DNA of 64,000 bases from Rostrohypoxylon terebratum (GCA_022497145.1 MU385903.1:62001-126000), one strand, 5' to 3'; shown: positions 1 through 12,699, counted from the stretch's first letter. Made by a program: numbers and translations. Notes: generated from the sequence alone by a model not told the origin.

Positions 1-973
1 AAGTCCCGTTTAAACGTAAGTCTGGGAAAAGAAGTGGGAGTTATCCTGTATTCGGAAAATGGCATGGAAAATCAATTGGTTCCTGAAAAAAAGAAAGTCG
101 TGTGAAGAATCACTTAAGATTTGAGAAAAGTTAGTAAAAGGTTCGTCTGAATCTGGGAAAAAGTCGTGGGGGATCACTTAACTAGGTTCTGGGGGGAAAA
201 GTGATACCTAGGATGGGGCGACATATTGAAAGATCATTCGTAGGCATCTGTACAGGTGGATAGGCAGAGATTGCTGAGTGGAATATTAGTCCCGAACAGT
301 TGACCTCAATAATTAATTAGGTAGACTCTAAATAGCCTCACTTTTTATTATTTCAAGTTGCACTATGCTACAGTGGAGCTTAATGAGCATTGCAGACCTA
401 GGAAGCTTGGTACTGCGAGCTCTGTAATTGGAGTAACACAGAAGCATATTCCAAAAGAGACAGGAATTAAACACAAACTTGAATCTATTTTATCTAATGT
501 TCGAAAATTTCTCTTGCCTGACACCCATCGTCCATGAAGAACGCGATAATGTAAATCTAGGTGACTGGCCTTCTATAATCGAGATAACCCTAAGGATTGT
601 TTGATCTACCAACGTTCCGTTCAGGGCTTGTCCTAAAGGGACGATCAAGCCCTGGCCATCCGAAGACGGCAACCGCTGGGAATGTGTATATGTAGGAAAA
701 AACGATTCATGACACTTCCAGATAATTAGATCACATGGAACTCCGGTGTAGGAACATACCTGTTGCGACAATCTTAACGTGGTATCTGATTTAATCCCGT
801 AACGCTATCCGTGATTCCAAAAAAAAAGTCAATGATAGAGCCTGATTCCGTCTCGTCCAATACGCCATACCAGACACCAGATACCCGCAGCCTCACCTCT
901 CGTTTTCATGAATCGTACAATACTGCGAGTAATGGCAGTCTAATTCATTACAATCGTAAAATTCCTGGGTTGT
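1..973. other. Left-edge spacer without a recognised gene
   Basis: No convincing coding region is visible. Short open frames exist but show no family signature. Bases about 20-200 hold imperfect copies of a purine-rich segment (a TCTGGGAAAA-like start followed by GTCGTG and ATCACTT), which looks like a decayed direct repeat. CCTAGG palindromes occur near 207 and 397. The right end is the 3' flank of the PRPP synthetase gene. Confidence 0.5.
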
Positions 974-2749
974 CTAATCCGCAATGTGTTGGAACAGTGG
1001 CGAGATGGATTCGCCGTAGTGATTTCTTCGGATCGCCTCGGAGAGTAGGTAGGAAAGATCTAGGATGACCAACTTACTCGCATTCTTCGCTCTCCTATCC
1101 GGAATCGGGAAGCTGTTGGTCACAATGATTTGATCGATACAATCGCACGCTTGCATTTGCTCGAGGCAGTCTGCCCCGAACACACCGTGAGTAGCCATGC
1201 AATACACCTTCTTCGCCTTGCCCCGCTTAACGACTGTTTCGGCAGCGGCAATCCACGAGCCAGCCTTGTCAATCATGTCGTCAACGATTAGAACTGGGCG
1301 GTCCTTGACATTGCCAACTAGCGTTATCATGTGTTCGACTTTGGGATCTCGGAGCTTTTCTTCTTCTTCGTCTGATGACCCTTCAGCATCACCAGAGCCG
1401 CCAAGGGCATGCGGCTCGGGAGCAAAGAAAGAAGAAGCATGAGACATGACCATGGGATCGTCATCGCCGCCTTGAGAGGATTGACTACCACCGCCATCCG
1501 ACTGGGTCGGGGATTGGAAATCGTCCGCCACAACGTGGCCTTGGACAAGCCGTCCTTGCGTCACTTCCTGGGCACGTTGGTCGTTATACACCTGTGCTTC
1601 ATCGACGTTCTCTTCTTCATCTTTCAACTCCTCAATTGGGGATGTTTGAGAGGGCGTGTAAGCGCGCGTATACGGCGATCGCGTGAGGCTATTAGTCCGT
1701 AGCGGTGGCGCATTGGGTGGCGCATTGGGTGGCGCATTGGCGCGCTTAGGGGATCCCTGAGAGTCTCCTGGAACTCGTGACGACCTAGTCGAGCCGTTCC
1801 AATCCGAATCTCTGTCCTCCGAGATAGCCCTCGAGCGCTGAACGCCATTAACATAGCCAGGAGGGTTATCCCACCCATCAAGCTGGTTCATGATCATACT
1901 CGCAGACATATTAGGTGCACGCTTACGATCGGTAGTAACCAGCCCGAAGTTGAGTTTTAGCGCATCGGCCAACGATGTTACTCTCTTAGTACCACCAGCA
2001 TTCTTGGATACGACGACGGCTTCCTTCCAATTGGGGATGTTCAATCGAATCCAACGTGCGATGAGGGGTTCAGCGTGAAGATTGTCGACGGGACACTTGA
2101 AGAATCCTTGCATCTGGGAAGCATGTAAATCAACAGTGATAACATGCTTGACTCCAGCCACATTAAGCAAGTTGGCCAGCATTCGAGCGGTAATGGCGCC
2201 CCGGTGAGACTTCTTCTTGGACTGCCGACTGTACGGAAAGTATGGGAGGACAGCTAGGTAATGGGTTTCGTAGTTAGCACATAGATATTCCTCGACCATA
2301 TTTACCTAGCTATGGCTCAAGGCCCTTGAAGTATCCTATCCCCGGCAGCTTTTCAAAGACTCACGACTCACCAGTAATCTTGTTCGCCGAGCCACCCTTG
2401 CAAGCAGATATCATGATGAGCAATTCCATGATAGTATCATTGATGGTAGGGCTTCCGGATTGCACGACGAAGACATCCTTGTCTCGAACACTGGTGAGGA
2501 TTCGGACGCTTGTTTCGCCCTACGAATTGTGATTGAAAAAAAGTCAGTGGGCGGCTTATGATCATGGCGTTACCCAAGCTTAAAAGCCTGCTTTTCTCTA
2601 CCCGTCGAGAGAGGAAGCATTGGGGAAGAATAACACACATTTGAAAATTGAGATAGGTCAGCCTCAGCCGGAGCCATGCCCAGGTTCTCACATATTTTGC
2701 CAGTGAGAGCCGGGCATGACGAGCCCGAGAATACCAACGTTCCTCGCAT
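974..2749 (-). CDS. Ribose-phosphate pyrophosphokinase (PRPP synthetase), Prs1/Prs5 type with long insertion
   Basis: Makes PRPP from ribose 5-phosphate and ATP, the precursor of nucleotides, histidine and tryptophan; a cytosolic enzyme acting in hetero-oligomers in yeast. Model: complement(974..2253, 2372..2519, 2639..2749), 512 residues. The N-terminus (MRGTLVFSGSSCPAL), the ATP-side segment around PYFPYSRQSKKKSHRGAI, the histidine region VDLHASQMQGFF and the C-terminus RRNHYGESISPLF are all family signatures. The PRPP loop reads VDDMIDKAGSW, the divergent form seen in Prs1-like subunits rather than the classical one. Residues about 215-390 are a low-complexity, acidic, Ser/Gly-rich insertion, as in yeast Prs1 and Prs5, containing three NAPP repeats. 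The start fits homologues and both introns have canonical ends. It is divergent from the asteroid-like gene. Confidence 0.9.
1704..1740 (-). repeat. 12-bp coding minisatellite, three units
   Basis: Three consecutive near-identical 12-base units (plus strand GGTGGCGCATTG) lie inside the PRPP synthetase insertion. On the coding strand they encode NAPP three times. The length keeps the reading frame, so copy number can vary without breaking the enzyme. Confidence 0.85.
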
Positions 2750-3437
2750 CCTGTGATTGATGAAAAAAAAAAGAAAAGTTTTGGTGGAAGAGTGAAAGAT
2801 GATGATTTTATGTGGGGCGTAGGCAAGGACCGATAAGAAAGGCACCTTAGAAGGAGCATGGACCAATTAATCGGAGTATCCAGGGAAGGCGGGGCACAGG
2901 GGGGATACCAATTATTCCGGCAGGCTCAAGGTTATGCCTTCGTAGCAACTTGATAGGTATTCTTCCATGATTCGCTCTCTCCTTCGGAAGGCGCCTTAGG
3001 AGTTTGGGGCGCTAGGCTAAATTCTACAAAGAATTGATCAATTCAATGTTTAATTGGATGAAAGCTTTTTTGTGCCGAATTTTATGAATTACTATTCAGT
3101 GCCTGTGCCGCTGCAGCTACCTACTAGGTAATGTAATATTGTTATGTGCACTACGACGTACCTACCTAGGACCTAGGTCCTACTTAGTAACTGGGAACTG
3201 ATTACCATATGACCAACTCACACCCTGACACCTCAACATCTCACATCTCCTCACATCTCCTCACATGCCACATTTATATTATGTCAGGTTTTAACACACA
3301 CACACGCACCCACACACATCCATGATGCGATCGAGCTCAGTCATTCTTTTGAATGCGGAGATATTCCCAAGTCATCACAATCATCGCATTGGACTCGCAA
3401 CCTGTATCGAATCTCCAATAGGCTAAGTCATATAACG
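2750..3437. promoter_or_regulatory. Divergent promoter region, PRPP synthetase / asteroid-like gene
   Basis: About 690 bases separate the two divergent start codons. It contains a CCTAGG double palindrome near 3165-3177, a degenerate CTCACATCT direct repeat (about 3229-3265) and a CA-rich tract (about 3292-3318). No TATA box is evident. No coding sequence was recognised. Confidence 0.5.
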
Positions 3438-5291
3438 ATGGGGCTTTATGGCTTTGCAAGTGGGTTAGAACGATTAGGAACTTACTCTTCTTTGAGTGGC
3501 GACTCGGTCGTCATTGACGGACCTGGTCTTGCCCATAGGATCTCCGAATATTGTATGAGGCGTCGACCACCCTTATGCGGATTCGCAACTTTTCCCTCGT
3601 ACAGCATCATTGGTAGCACGGTTATAGATTGGTTGAATAGGCTCAAAACCCGTAATGTCAACGTGTAAGCAATGTCCGGATTCGATTATGAATTCAGTCA
3701 CCAATCATTGATAAATAGGAGGAAGATCTATTTTGACGGGTACCTGCCTTCAAGCAAATGGGAAGTGAGGAAAAATAGACTTGCACGCCAAACTACTATT
3801 CTGGCAGAATTGGCGTCGACCAATCTACTTGGGTCAGCTATAGCACCAGCAAACGCATTTAGTCACATAAAGGATTACGTTAACGATTTCGACGATATCC
3901 TTACCACACCTAACAAAATGCCTTCTCCTCCCTTCCTAGTCCCTGCAGTCCTGGAAGCCTTAAAAAACGATAAGGATTGGAAGCACCTAGTCTTTGTCGT
4001 CCCCGGAGAGGCCGACACGTTCTGTGCCGAAGACATTCGCCGGAATGGTGGTACTCTATTGACGGCAGATTCTGACTTAGTCGTGCAGGATCTTGGGCCC
4101 GAAGGAAGTGTAGCATTCTTTTGGAGTATGACAACAGGCCCTCCGTTTGCTAATAAGATAATGGCACAGAAAATGTCTTTCCATCATATGAATCAACGAT
4201 TAAGATTAACACAGCTGGGTGGTCTTACCCGTGTCGCCTTTGAATCCATGAAAGGAGATAGATGGGGGGATCCTCTTGAATTTGATGTGGCTCTACGGAA
4301 AACCAAGGACGCTCGCGAAGATACCCTTCAGTCTCCAGAATATAAAAAATTCATAGAGGAACTTGAGCCAAAGCGATATCTGCCAAATAACCACCCGGTG
4401 CTCGGTCTACTTTCTAGCTTAGACCCAAGGATATCAGAATTTATTATTCAGGCTTTACTTCTAATTGATGAAGCAAGCTGGCTGGAAGACAAGTCGTTGC
4501 GAGGACCAGAAACACTCTCTATATTCCTACCCATCCTCATGGACAATTACGCCAGGAAGAGTGCGTGGACTGATAGCCTGGAAACTCGTCAACTCGCGTA
4601 TCATATTCTTCAAACTTCAACTCGTCAAAAGATCAGCCGGATTGTCGAATACCGCACACTCAGATCGAAATTGCAGACAGGACGAGAGATCCAGATCCGA
4701 TTTCCCAACCCTGCCGTGCTTAACGCTGACTGTAAGCGACTAATAGCACTTTTGGAGAAATTAGCTAAAAACTTCTCGCCCACTCCTATGCAATGGTTGG
4801 CATTCGCAGTGTACTGGGATGTGAAACGCTCCAGTTCAGAAGGGGACGAGGCTCTGTCCGCTCAGCTCGTCGAAGAAGCAAATCAATACCAATCGGACCC
4901 GCAAACATACTCATGGGATTTGATGCATTTTACGGCTCAACTTCAGGCCCACTTGTATTCGCTCAGGATAGTGAAGCAAATCTTAGACGTTGTTCTTGTC
5001 ATAGGTCAAAATGTTCCTGCAGCAGCGCAACAATTACACGATCATCTCGCATCGCTTCCTCCCATCGCAGAATGGCCTACAGTAGAGAGCATGATGGGTC
5101 TATTGTCAGAGTTTGGTAAAATGGACGGGCTCGACATGATCGCAGATATACTCGAAGTCCCCCGGGAAAATATGAAAAAGATACCGAAGACGAACCAGAC
5201 ATTGCAGGAAAATGAGCGCGTGTTCAAACGAGATAAGTTCATGATACGGTATTCTACCAATAAATACTATGTTCTCAATGAGACGGAGTAG
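3438..5291 (+). CDS. Asteroid / XPG-like nuclease-fold protein
   Basis: Model: join(3438..3664, 3719..5291), 599 residues; the 54-base intron runs GTAAGC to ATAG and restores the frame across an apparent stop. The N-terminus (MGLYGFASGLE, then VVIDGPGLAH) and the segment IYFDGYLPSSKW (about 80-91) match the asteroid-domain family, a branch of the FEN1/XPG 5'-nuclease superfamily. The acidic pockets GEAD (about 172-175) and TADSDLVV (about 191-198) keep the metal-binding carboxylates of that fold, so a structure-specific nuclease activity is possible. The C-terminal 350 residues are helical and fungus-specific. Function in fungi is not established. No signal peptide or membrane segment is seen. 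Family call good, role unknown. Confidence 0.75.
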
Positions 5292-5938
5292 CGTCGCCAA
5301 TCAGCATAGAGAATCTTTCCAGCTTCTAAAGAAGTCAAAGACAATGGAAGTCGTCGACACTCTATGCCACAGACGATGCATTGGCATAACCTTGGAAATC
5401 ACCTCGGACAGCCAAGTTCACCAAAATCCTAAATAATAACCGATGAGTCACCTGAGGGCGTGACTTGATCGCGAGATGCGGGGTTTGGACACGATTCATC
5501 ACCGCGATAGTGATGAATCCTTGCGATTTCATGGAAGACTGTCTACTTTCAACTATCGATTTCTTCTAGCTAGGTAACAATGATCACAAGTTCGCAAACG
5601 TATAAAAACCTAAGTTGTTCCCTCAAGGTTTTCCTCAGTCTCATATATCTTTATCGAAGAAATCACTTATTATATGCCAGACCTACTTAGACCAAACACC
5701 AACCAACATCTCCCGAATCAAATAAGTAGGACCTAAGTACTATGCCCGACGATTGCTCGACATAAAATACAACATTCGATGCGATGGCAACCAATGCGTC
5801 TCTCCTACCCATTACCCCACGCGTATTCTCCCTGTATCTAGTAGGTACCAATCGCGATGTATATTTATCATCGTTAGAACCCTATCACATTTGTTACGGA
5901 GTTCATTCATCATCATAACGCTCAATTCGTTGGCTCAC
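5292..5938. other. Convergent spacer, no gene recognised
   Basis: Lies between two convergent 3' ends. A TATAAAA stretch at about 5602 stands in front of no visible gene. I see no coding segment or structured RNA. Confidence 0.4.
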
Positions 5939-7656
5939 CTAGTAATTCTGACCACCACCAGCGATAGCGGTCATGTTCGGATTACCTGGCTTGAGCAGCG
6001 TCTTCTCCTTAGGTAAAGCGTCAAGCACCTCGTCCGACAGGTTCAATGTGTCCTTAATAACCTGTCTGGGAGTCAAGGCAAGCCACTGGGCGGCACTAAT
6101 GTCGGAAAACTTCTTGGCCTGCAACACTTCGAGAAAGATGACGTCCTCGGTCCCCGTGTTCTCGATGTAGTGTCCATTTGACTTTTGAATATACCCAACG
6201 TCGCCGGCGGTGAAATCGAAAGTTTGGGATGAAGCCGGCGCCGCATATACCGTGATGCGAGCCGAACCTTGCAGGAAGTACGACCACTCGTCGCTTTCCG
6301 TGTGCCAGTGCACTTCCCGCAACGCGCCAGGCTCGAGGACCACGAGAGCCGCCGAGAACATGTCTGCGACTGGAAATGTCAGTGGGTCGAGGATCTTGAC
6401 GGAGCCGCCGGTCGTGTTGTGGAATTCTTGCTGCGACCAATGATACGTGTATCCTGTAGGTCCCCATAAGGCGCCGGCCGAAGACGTGATGTTCTGCTCT
6501 GAGATATTGGCTGGGGCGGGAGTGCCATTGAAAATCTATTATTTCGAATTAATTGCCGCACGTAGTTTCTTATATATGTTGAGATAAAGGACTGCTTACA
6601 TATTTCTCAGCATCGGGAATGTTGTCGAATGAGCTAACGTTGGTCTGCAAATCCTTCGCCCAGACGGAAATAGGAGTGCGCATAAGCATTTCAGTAGCAA
6701 GGAAGGTGTCTGTCTCGGAAAATGTCCCGCTATCGAATATCAATAGGAACTCGGCGCCTTCATGTAAGGCCTGCAAACTATGAGGAACACCTTGCGGGAA
6801 GAACCACACGTCTCCCGCCGTGACGTCGTCCACGAAAGAGGCACCATCCGTGTCGATTGCCGCAACGCGGACTGAACCCTTCAAAACCAAGGCCCTATTG
6901 ATCAATTGATTCAGCTTTCCCTACATTCCCTCTGAATTGCTGATTTGTCGGGAGTATTAACACGACTCACCATTCGCCAGAAGTGTGCCAGTGCAACTCT
7001 CGGTACGCATTTGGCGCAAGACGCATATCCACACCAGCCATCGCACTCGCTACAGGGAGTACATCCTGGTTCTGCTGTCGAGCCCAACCGGACTCCTCAC
7101 CCACACCGAACAGGTTGTGACTCAAACCAAGGGGCCACATAGCCTGAGGCACCGTGCCTAGATCCGTTGAAGGAGGCGCATAGGTGTCGGGATTTAGCTT
7201 CTCATACTCGTATGTTCGCGGCCCCGGGTCAGTCCCTCCTTTGCTGCCACGGATGGGCTGAGGACCGTTGGGGTAGGTGGCGCTGTTGAAGTCGAGATAT
7301 AGACCAAGCTCGCCATCGGCTTCCTGGCCTCCAACTAACTCTGGGTTGGGTACGACGGCCGAGTCGCCTCCAGAGACTGGCGGGCGTGATGCGATGCCGC
7401 CTTGTAAATTCGTCGACCCACGCAGGTTGCCTACAGGGGCACCTGTATAAGTGGGAATTGGCGGATCGACGCCTCCGACGTCTCCCTGGTTGTCCATATA
7501 TACCATTCTATTACATAAGTTAGCATCACGTCCTTCGTAAACCTACTTACGTATTAGGTAGAGTGAAGAAACTCTGGAGATAACTTACTGTGGTCGAGGG
7601 AGACCAACTGCCAGATGAAACAAGCCGGCGGCCGCAATGCTTTTTGAATATTTCAT
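5939..7656 (-). CDS. Secreted bicupin oxalate decarboxylase
   Basis: Converts oxalate to formate and CO2 with manganese; secreted or wall-associated fungal enzymes of this type control oxalate and pH outside the cell. Model: complement(5939..6535, 6600..6894, 6971..7507, 7589..7656), 498 residues, with the introns all GT-AG and in phase. The first exon encodes a short hydrophobic leader (MKYSKSIAAAGLFHLAVG), a likely signal peptide. Two cupin domains follow: the first with HWHTSGEW (about 195-202) and GVPHSLQ, the second with HWHTESDEW (about 376-384) and GHYIE (about 420). Each supplies the His, His, Glu and His metal ligands. Length and two-domain layout are typical. Asn-X-Thr sites (NITSS, NTTGG) suit a secreted protein. 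Oxalate oxidase activity cannot be excluded from sequence. Confidence 0.92.
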
Positions 7657-9079
7657 CTTGGGCGGCGAGTATCTAAATAGAAGCTTCAGTGCAGCTAAAT
7701 ATACGAATTAGGAAGAAGCAGGGTTCTATGTTCAAGAATCTTTGCAGCTTGTTGGATAGGGTTCACAAATTGATTTGGAAAAGGTATGTCTCAATGGTCT
7801 TTATATCTAAGTTCTCATGTCATTATCCATCCAGCCTCTCCTCCTCCCTTTCCCCTCAACAAACACATTAATCCCCTCGTCATTGTAGACACTATCCAGG
7901 ACTCCCTCTCGTATACTCGCTAAGTAACACCGAAATTTTTAGGGGTGTGACAACATACTCCAATCTCGTCACGCCGTAATCCGAGCACGCCTATTTCCCA
8001 GGGTATAATCCCAGGAACTGACAATCACACTCGTGACAGAAGCAAGCATCGTTGACAACGGCCCTACTCAAAAGGTCCGGCGGTGAGAAACGTAACCGGT
8101 CAACCACAAGGCTTGTTCCAAACGTAGCTGCCGCAGCGGAAGACGCCGAGCCTATTCCGTTGGAGGATGAGCCGAAATGTCTTTCCGCGATGATATGACT
8201 GACCTATAATCCATACCTGCGACACCGAGCGACGTCCGGGAGGGTAGGGCTTCTAGATTGAACTAGCCGCTTACTCATCCTTGATCTCCGTGCATAGTGC
8301 ATATAAAACGCAAGGCACGGAAATACGGCACGAAGCCAACCATCTCTCAGATATCATATCCGAGCCGCGCTGACACGCCGTCACCAGCCCTAAATCACCG
8401 CATTCTTCCTTGCACCAGTTCGGAATCTCGGCGTTCGCCTGGTGCAACGTGATTCGTAATTGTCTAGGAAGCCCTGTCTATTCAGCCATAGGATTGTTAT
8501 CTTTATCAGCATATGGAAAAGTCCCTGTAACATTGACATCATACAGAGTCGCCGATCGCACAATGTTATGGAATAGAACCCGCAGCGGATGCGGGTATAC
8601 GGAAATCGCAACGACCTTGTGACGAAAACCTGGAACCGGTTTGCTTATTTCAGCCTCATACAGGTCTACTGTCATGGGAACACATTCTCACGGCGTACTA
8701 ATGCCAGTTCATTCGATGCAGTTTAGCGAAAGCGAGCATCGGATTTTACGTAGGTGTCATATCGGACATAAAGACATCTATAGGAAACACCAGGATGGCT
8801 AGTAGACATAGTTGGAGTCTTCCATGGAACTTCTGGGTTCACTATCGCCGAAGATTCTACAGATCTCGACGAAGAGGTCACTAGATGAATTGAAAAAGTC
8901 ATGTTAATCTTACAGTGAGAGGTAATTAACGACAATTGGCAATAGAGAGGGGGAAAAGGAAGGGAGGAGGAATTTTTTTTTTTTTTTAAAAAAAAAGAAA
9001 CTTCTAATAACCAGTTTCGAACCAATGAGCTCAAGTTCGTGTACGACACATACTTCTCTCAACCGAGCTAATTCGTCCA
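7657..9079. other. Intergenic region without recognised gene
   Basis: Upstream of the oxalate decarboxylase and downstream of erdS. The interval 7950-8690 is GC-richer than ordinary spacer and has several short open frames on both strands, none with a family signature. A run of T followed by A (about 8972-8996) forms a homopolymer block. It may hold a decayed gene, but I cannot support one. Confidence 0.4.
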
Positions 9080-11717
9080 TCAATCCTCAAAGAAATTGAC
9101 AATCTGCTGCAAGTCCATAACCCCTATCCCGCGTTTCGGATAGCAAATAAAGACTTGTTCCCCTAGTACGCCAAACTTCTCCCTGAATCTCGCCTTACCT
9201 CCTAACCTCAAGTTCCTCACGATAACATCGTACGTGTTAGCCAGAAACTTGGCCCTCACGCCGCTTAGCTGCGCACCAGGTGTGAGTCTCTCCGATACCC
9301 CCGCGCCGAAAGTCACGGGGCCGGAGAGCGCGGAGAGCGCTGCTTCGACGAGCACTTCGATGGTGCCGTTCGGCGCGGCGGGGAAGTCGAACGCCCACTT
9401 GACCTGCCACCCGTGTCTAGGTGCGAGCTGCGCAAGGACGACGAGTGCGACGACCGCTCCGTCCTTTTGCGCAGCGAAGTATCGTCTGTGGTCTCTATCG
9501 ATCCACGGTCGGACTTCAGTGAGGTGAACCTGTTTCCCCTTACTCTTGCGCCCTTCCTGCCACTCACGGATCGCGCTATCGGCACGTGCCATGAAGTCCT
9601 CATCCGGATCGACAACTTCACCAATCGTGATGCCCTCGCGCTGGACGCGGCGCGCTTCGCGACCCTTCGATGAGTTATGATGCTGGTCCGCGTCAACGCG
9701 CTGTTCTTCGGCGCAGCTAAGCGTTCGCCAACCCAGTTTGCTCCCTAGGATATGCTGGACTTCCTCCGAGACGAGCATCCAGACAGGTGTGAGGCGGAGG
9801 TCCTTACGAACGAAGTCGACGAACGCGGTGATGACGTCGCGATATTGTCTCTGGTCACAGAGCGGGTTGCCGGCTATCATGGCAAACTTGTCCGCTTGTC
9901 TAGCAAAACCCACCGCCGCGCCAGTTGGGTGCCTCCAGATCTCAAATCGCTCGTCAAGCCAGGAGGTATTAGTGGCATCGCCGTAATTGGCAATGAGTTT
10001 TTCGATAGGGGGTTGGATAGGTTCATTTTGTGGACCTCGTAGCGCTAGAGTGTCTGCATCTGAGTGAGGGAGCATTGGCGGGCGGGCGGGTAGTGACTTA
10101 GGGTCGCGTGGGAACAGTGAGGCGTTTCTCACATCGTCCAGTTGAAGGAGAAGCATTACGATCCGCTCAAGACCTAAACCAGCTCCTCCGTGAGGTGGCG
10201 CTCCGTGATCGAAGGCGCTTAAGTATTCTTCCATTCCTTGTTCGCTGATTTTCGATTCAGCCATACTTGCGCGGAGATCTTTGGCATTGTGGATGCGTTG
10301 CCCACCAGTGCAAATCTCCTGGCCGCGCAAGAAGATATCGAATGAGTTGGTCCATTTCGGGTCTTCTGCTTTGTGAGTATAAAACGGCCTGGCATTGGCT
10401 GGAAATTTATCTAGGATATAATAGTCGGTCTGATACTTCTCCTTGACAAGTTCGCCGAGGCGCATCTCATCCCGTGTGGATAAATCTTCTTCTTCGACTT
10501 CTCTACCGTCATCTCGAAGCATTTGAATGCCCTCGGCAAAAGGGATTATTGGAGTCTCATCCAGCCAAATTAGATCCTTGCTAGGCCATCGCTCCCGGAC
10601 ATTCTCTAACTCAGGCATGGATTGCACCGTAGCGAAAATCGCCTTAAGAAATCTATCTATGACTTCTATAAGCTCGCTGTAGGATTCTCTGAGAGACATC
10701 TCAATGTCTAGTCCGGTGTATTCCGTCAAGTGCCGATGTGTATTGGAATTCTCTGCGCGGAATACAGGTCCGATCTTTTGGACAAGCTTAGTGTTCGATT
10801 TCATGAAATAAAAGAGTGATTCAACCTACCTCGTAGACTTTCTTGAAGTCAGCTGATATGACCATCTGCTTTGGAAGCTGCGGACTTTGCGCCAGGAATG
10901 CTGTTCTGCCAAAGTATTGGACCTTGAAAACATCCGACCCGCTCTCGGTTGCGGCAGGTTGAAGCTTGGGCGTCTGGATCTCTAAGAAACCCTGATCTTC
11001 CAAAGACTCTCGAAACTTTCGAACGATCATGGATCGAATACGGAATATAGCCTGGTTACTTGGATGACGAAGATCAACCACACGTCTGGATAGACGTTGA
11101 CGGAGCGCATCAGGAGGATCGTAGTTGTCAAAAGGCAGGTCATTAGCAGGACTGACGAGGTGTATAGAATAAACTAGCACTTCTATGCCAGAATTCGTTG
11201 CGGAAGCAACGGGTTCCTTCGGCCTCTGCAGAGTGCCGATGACATGAACGAGAGATTCGGGATTAAGCCGCTGTACCCATCGAATCATATGTGGTGAGGC
11301 ATGTGAGAGGACACCCTGAATGGATTCTGTCTGATTTCGAAACAATAAGAAGGTTAAGGCTTGTGATAGCCGCCTTTGGGTATGTATTCTTGCACGAAAG
11401 TTGACTTCGGATCCTTCTGGTAAGTTGACAATCTGTTCAAGCGAACACAGCTCATGGGGATGAACATTTTCACCATAACGAGCCTTGGTTTCGTCATCTT
11501 CTTCTTGCTCAGCTTTCTCATCTTCCTGTCGCCTGCGTTCTTCTACCTCATCATGTTCCTGCTGTCTCCGCTCGGATTTCTCAAGCTTCTCCTGTTGTTT
11601 GGCCTCCATACGTTGTGCCGACTTTCCCTTACCCGGAGTGCTGGACTCTGTCTCATGTTTATGCGGTCGAAAAGGTGAGCACATGACATGAGTGATATTT
11701 CCTAGGGGACCCGGCAT
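9080..11717 (-). CDS. erdS: Ergosteryl-3-beta-O-L-aspartate synthase (AspRS-DUF2156 fusion)
   Basis: Model: complement(9080..10774, 10830..11717), 860 residues. Residues 1-90 are a charged Lys/Glu/Gln-rich extension. An OB anticodon-binding fold follows (RARIHTQRRLSQALTFLLFR), then a class-II AspRS core with motif 2 (FRAENSNTHRHLTEYTGLD, about 301) and motif 3 (GAGLGLERIV, about 494-503). The AspRS part ends near residue 525. After a linker, residues about 555-845 form a DUF2156 (MprF-like, GNAT-related) transferase domain, including WLDERFEIWRHPTGAAVGFA. This architecture is the one described for fungal ErdS, which charges tRNA-Asp and passes the aspartate to the 3-OH of ergosterol. A separate canonical cytosolic AspRS is therefore expected elsewhere in the genome. 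Single intron with GTAGGT donor. Function assigned by family, not tested here. Confidence 0.9.
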
Positions 11718-12699
11718 AGTTGAATATCAAATACTATGTAGCTAGATAGCGATCATAAAGTCGGGTTTTAGGTAGTTGTTAAAGTTCAACTTACGCTTTC
11801 AAGGCGATTAGGCGTTTAAACAAGAGCATCGAGTTAAAGTCAATCTAGATTCTAGGTATTCAGAGGCAGGTACGTTATGCTTGGTGTTTGCCCCTGAACC
11901 ACGAACGTGCCTACCTACTCTACCTACCTATCTATGTAGGATAGACCTGGGTCCTGAGATAGATAGCATGAACGTGCGTCATACTCACGTAGTTTTCGCT
12001 GATGTTGGCGTATGCCTAGATGAATTCTCGTTTTCCAACTTGATTCTTCTCGAGCAGACAGTTGCATTGGTAGATCGATCTAGATATTAGTCCTTCTATC
12101 ATTACCTTTCCTAGAAGTCTTTCATTTGCCCCACCATCTGATATCCAATTGTTAACTTAATTGATCCTATTATAATTCGTCATAGACTGCCAGTTCTATG
12201 CAGATGATGGTCAGCAATGCTAGCAATAACGCATCATTAATTCCTATTGGTTTGGTGAGATATCTTCGAGGAACGGCTACATCTTTACTTTGATGCCTAG
12301 TATTTTCGTCAATTGCGGTGGTATCTTAGAAGATAGAGTTAAAGATCAGACTAAAGAGATCAACAACAATAAGAGTTTGGATGACGTATTGCTTCATTAA
12401 GACTGAACTTACCTAATAAATTGCATATTACATCACACCTAGCTTCCCAATTATCTACTGATATAGGATACCTAATGGAACTTGAATAGACGTATTCAAA
12501 CAATTCTTTTTTGGGTTTGAGAGTACAACTCTTTGGACACGAACGAATTCGTACCTACCAATTCTTCCGATGCTACTTCGTAGATACCTAAATTTGGAAG
12601 TGCTAGGGAATCTGACGGAGGGTAGAGTGGGGTTGTCCGATCCGCCCTCAGAACTTTGAATATATACTAATACAAATAGTTCGACTTTCAACCATCAAA
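11718..12699. other. Spacer between erdS and tRNA-Gln
   Basis: AT-rich sequence with TACCTACCTA-type short repeats near 11912-11930. No gene, tRNA or long open frame with a recognisable product is visible. Confidence 0.5.

Noticed and set aside
490..771. A 93-codon minus-strand open frame near the left edge
   Set aside because: Starts with a non-ATG codon and shows no family signature.
8723..9049. A minus-strand open frame beside erdS
   Set aside because: It crosses a homopolymer T/A block that encodes Phe/Leu/Lys runs; no signature.
9080..11717. Annotation as the ordinary cytosolic aspartyl-tRNA synthetase
   Set aside because: The extra 300-residue DUF2156 domain after the synthetase core is the ErdS arrangement; plain AspRS ends near residue 525 of this protein.
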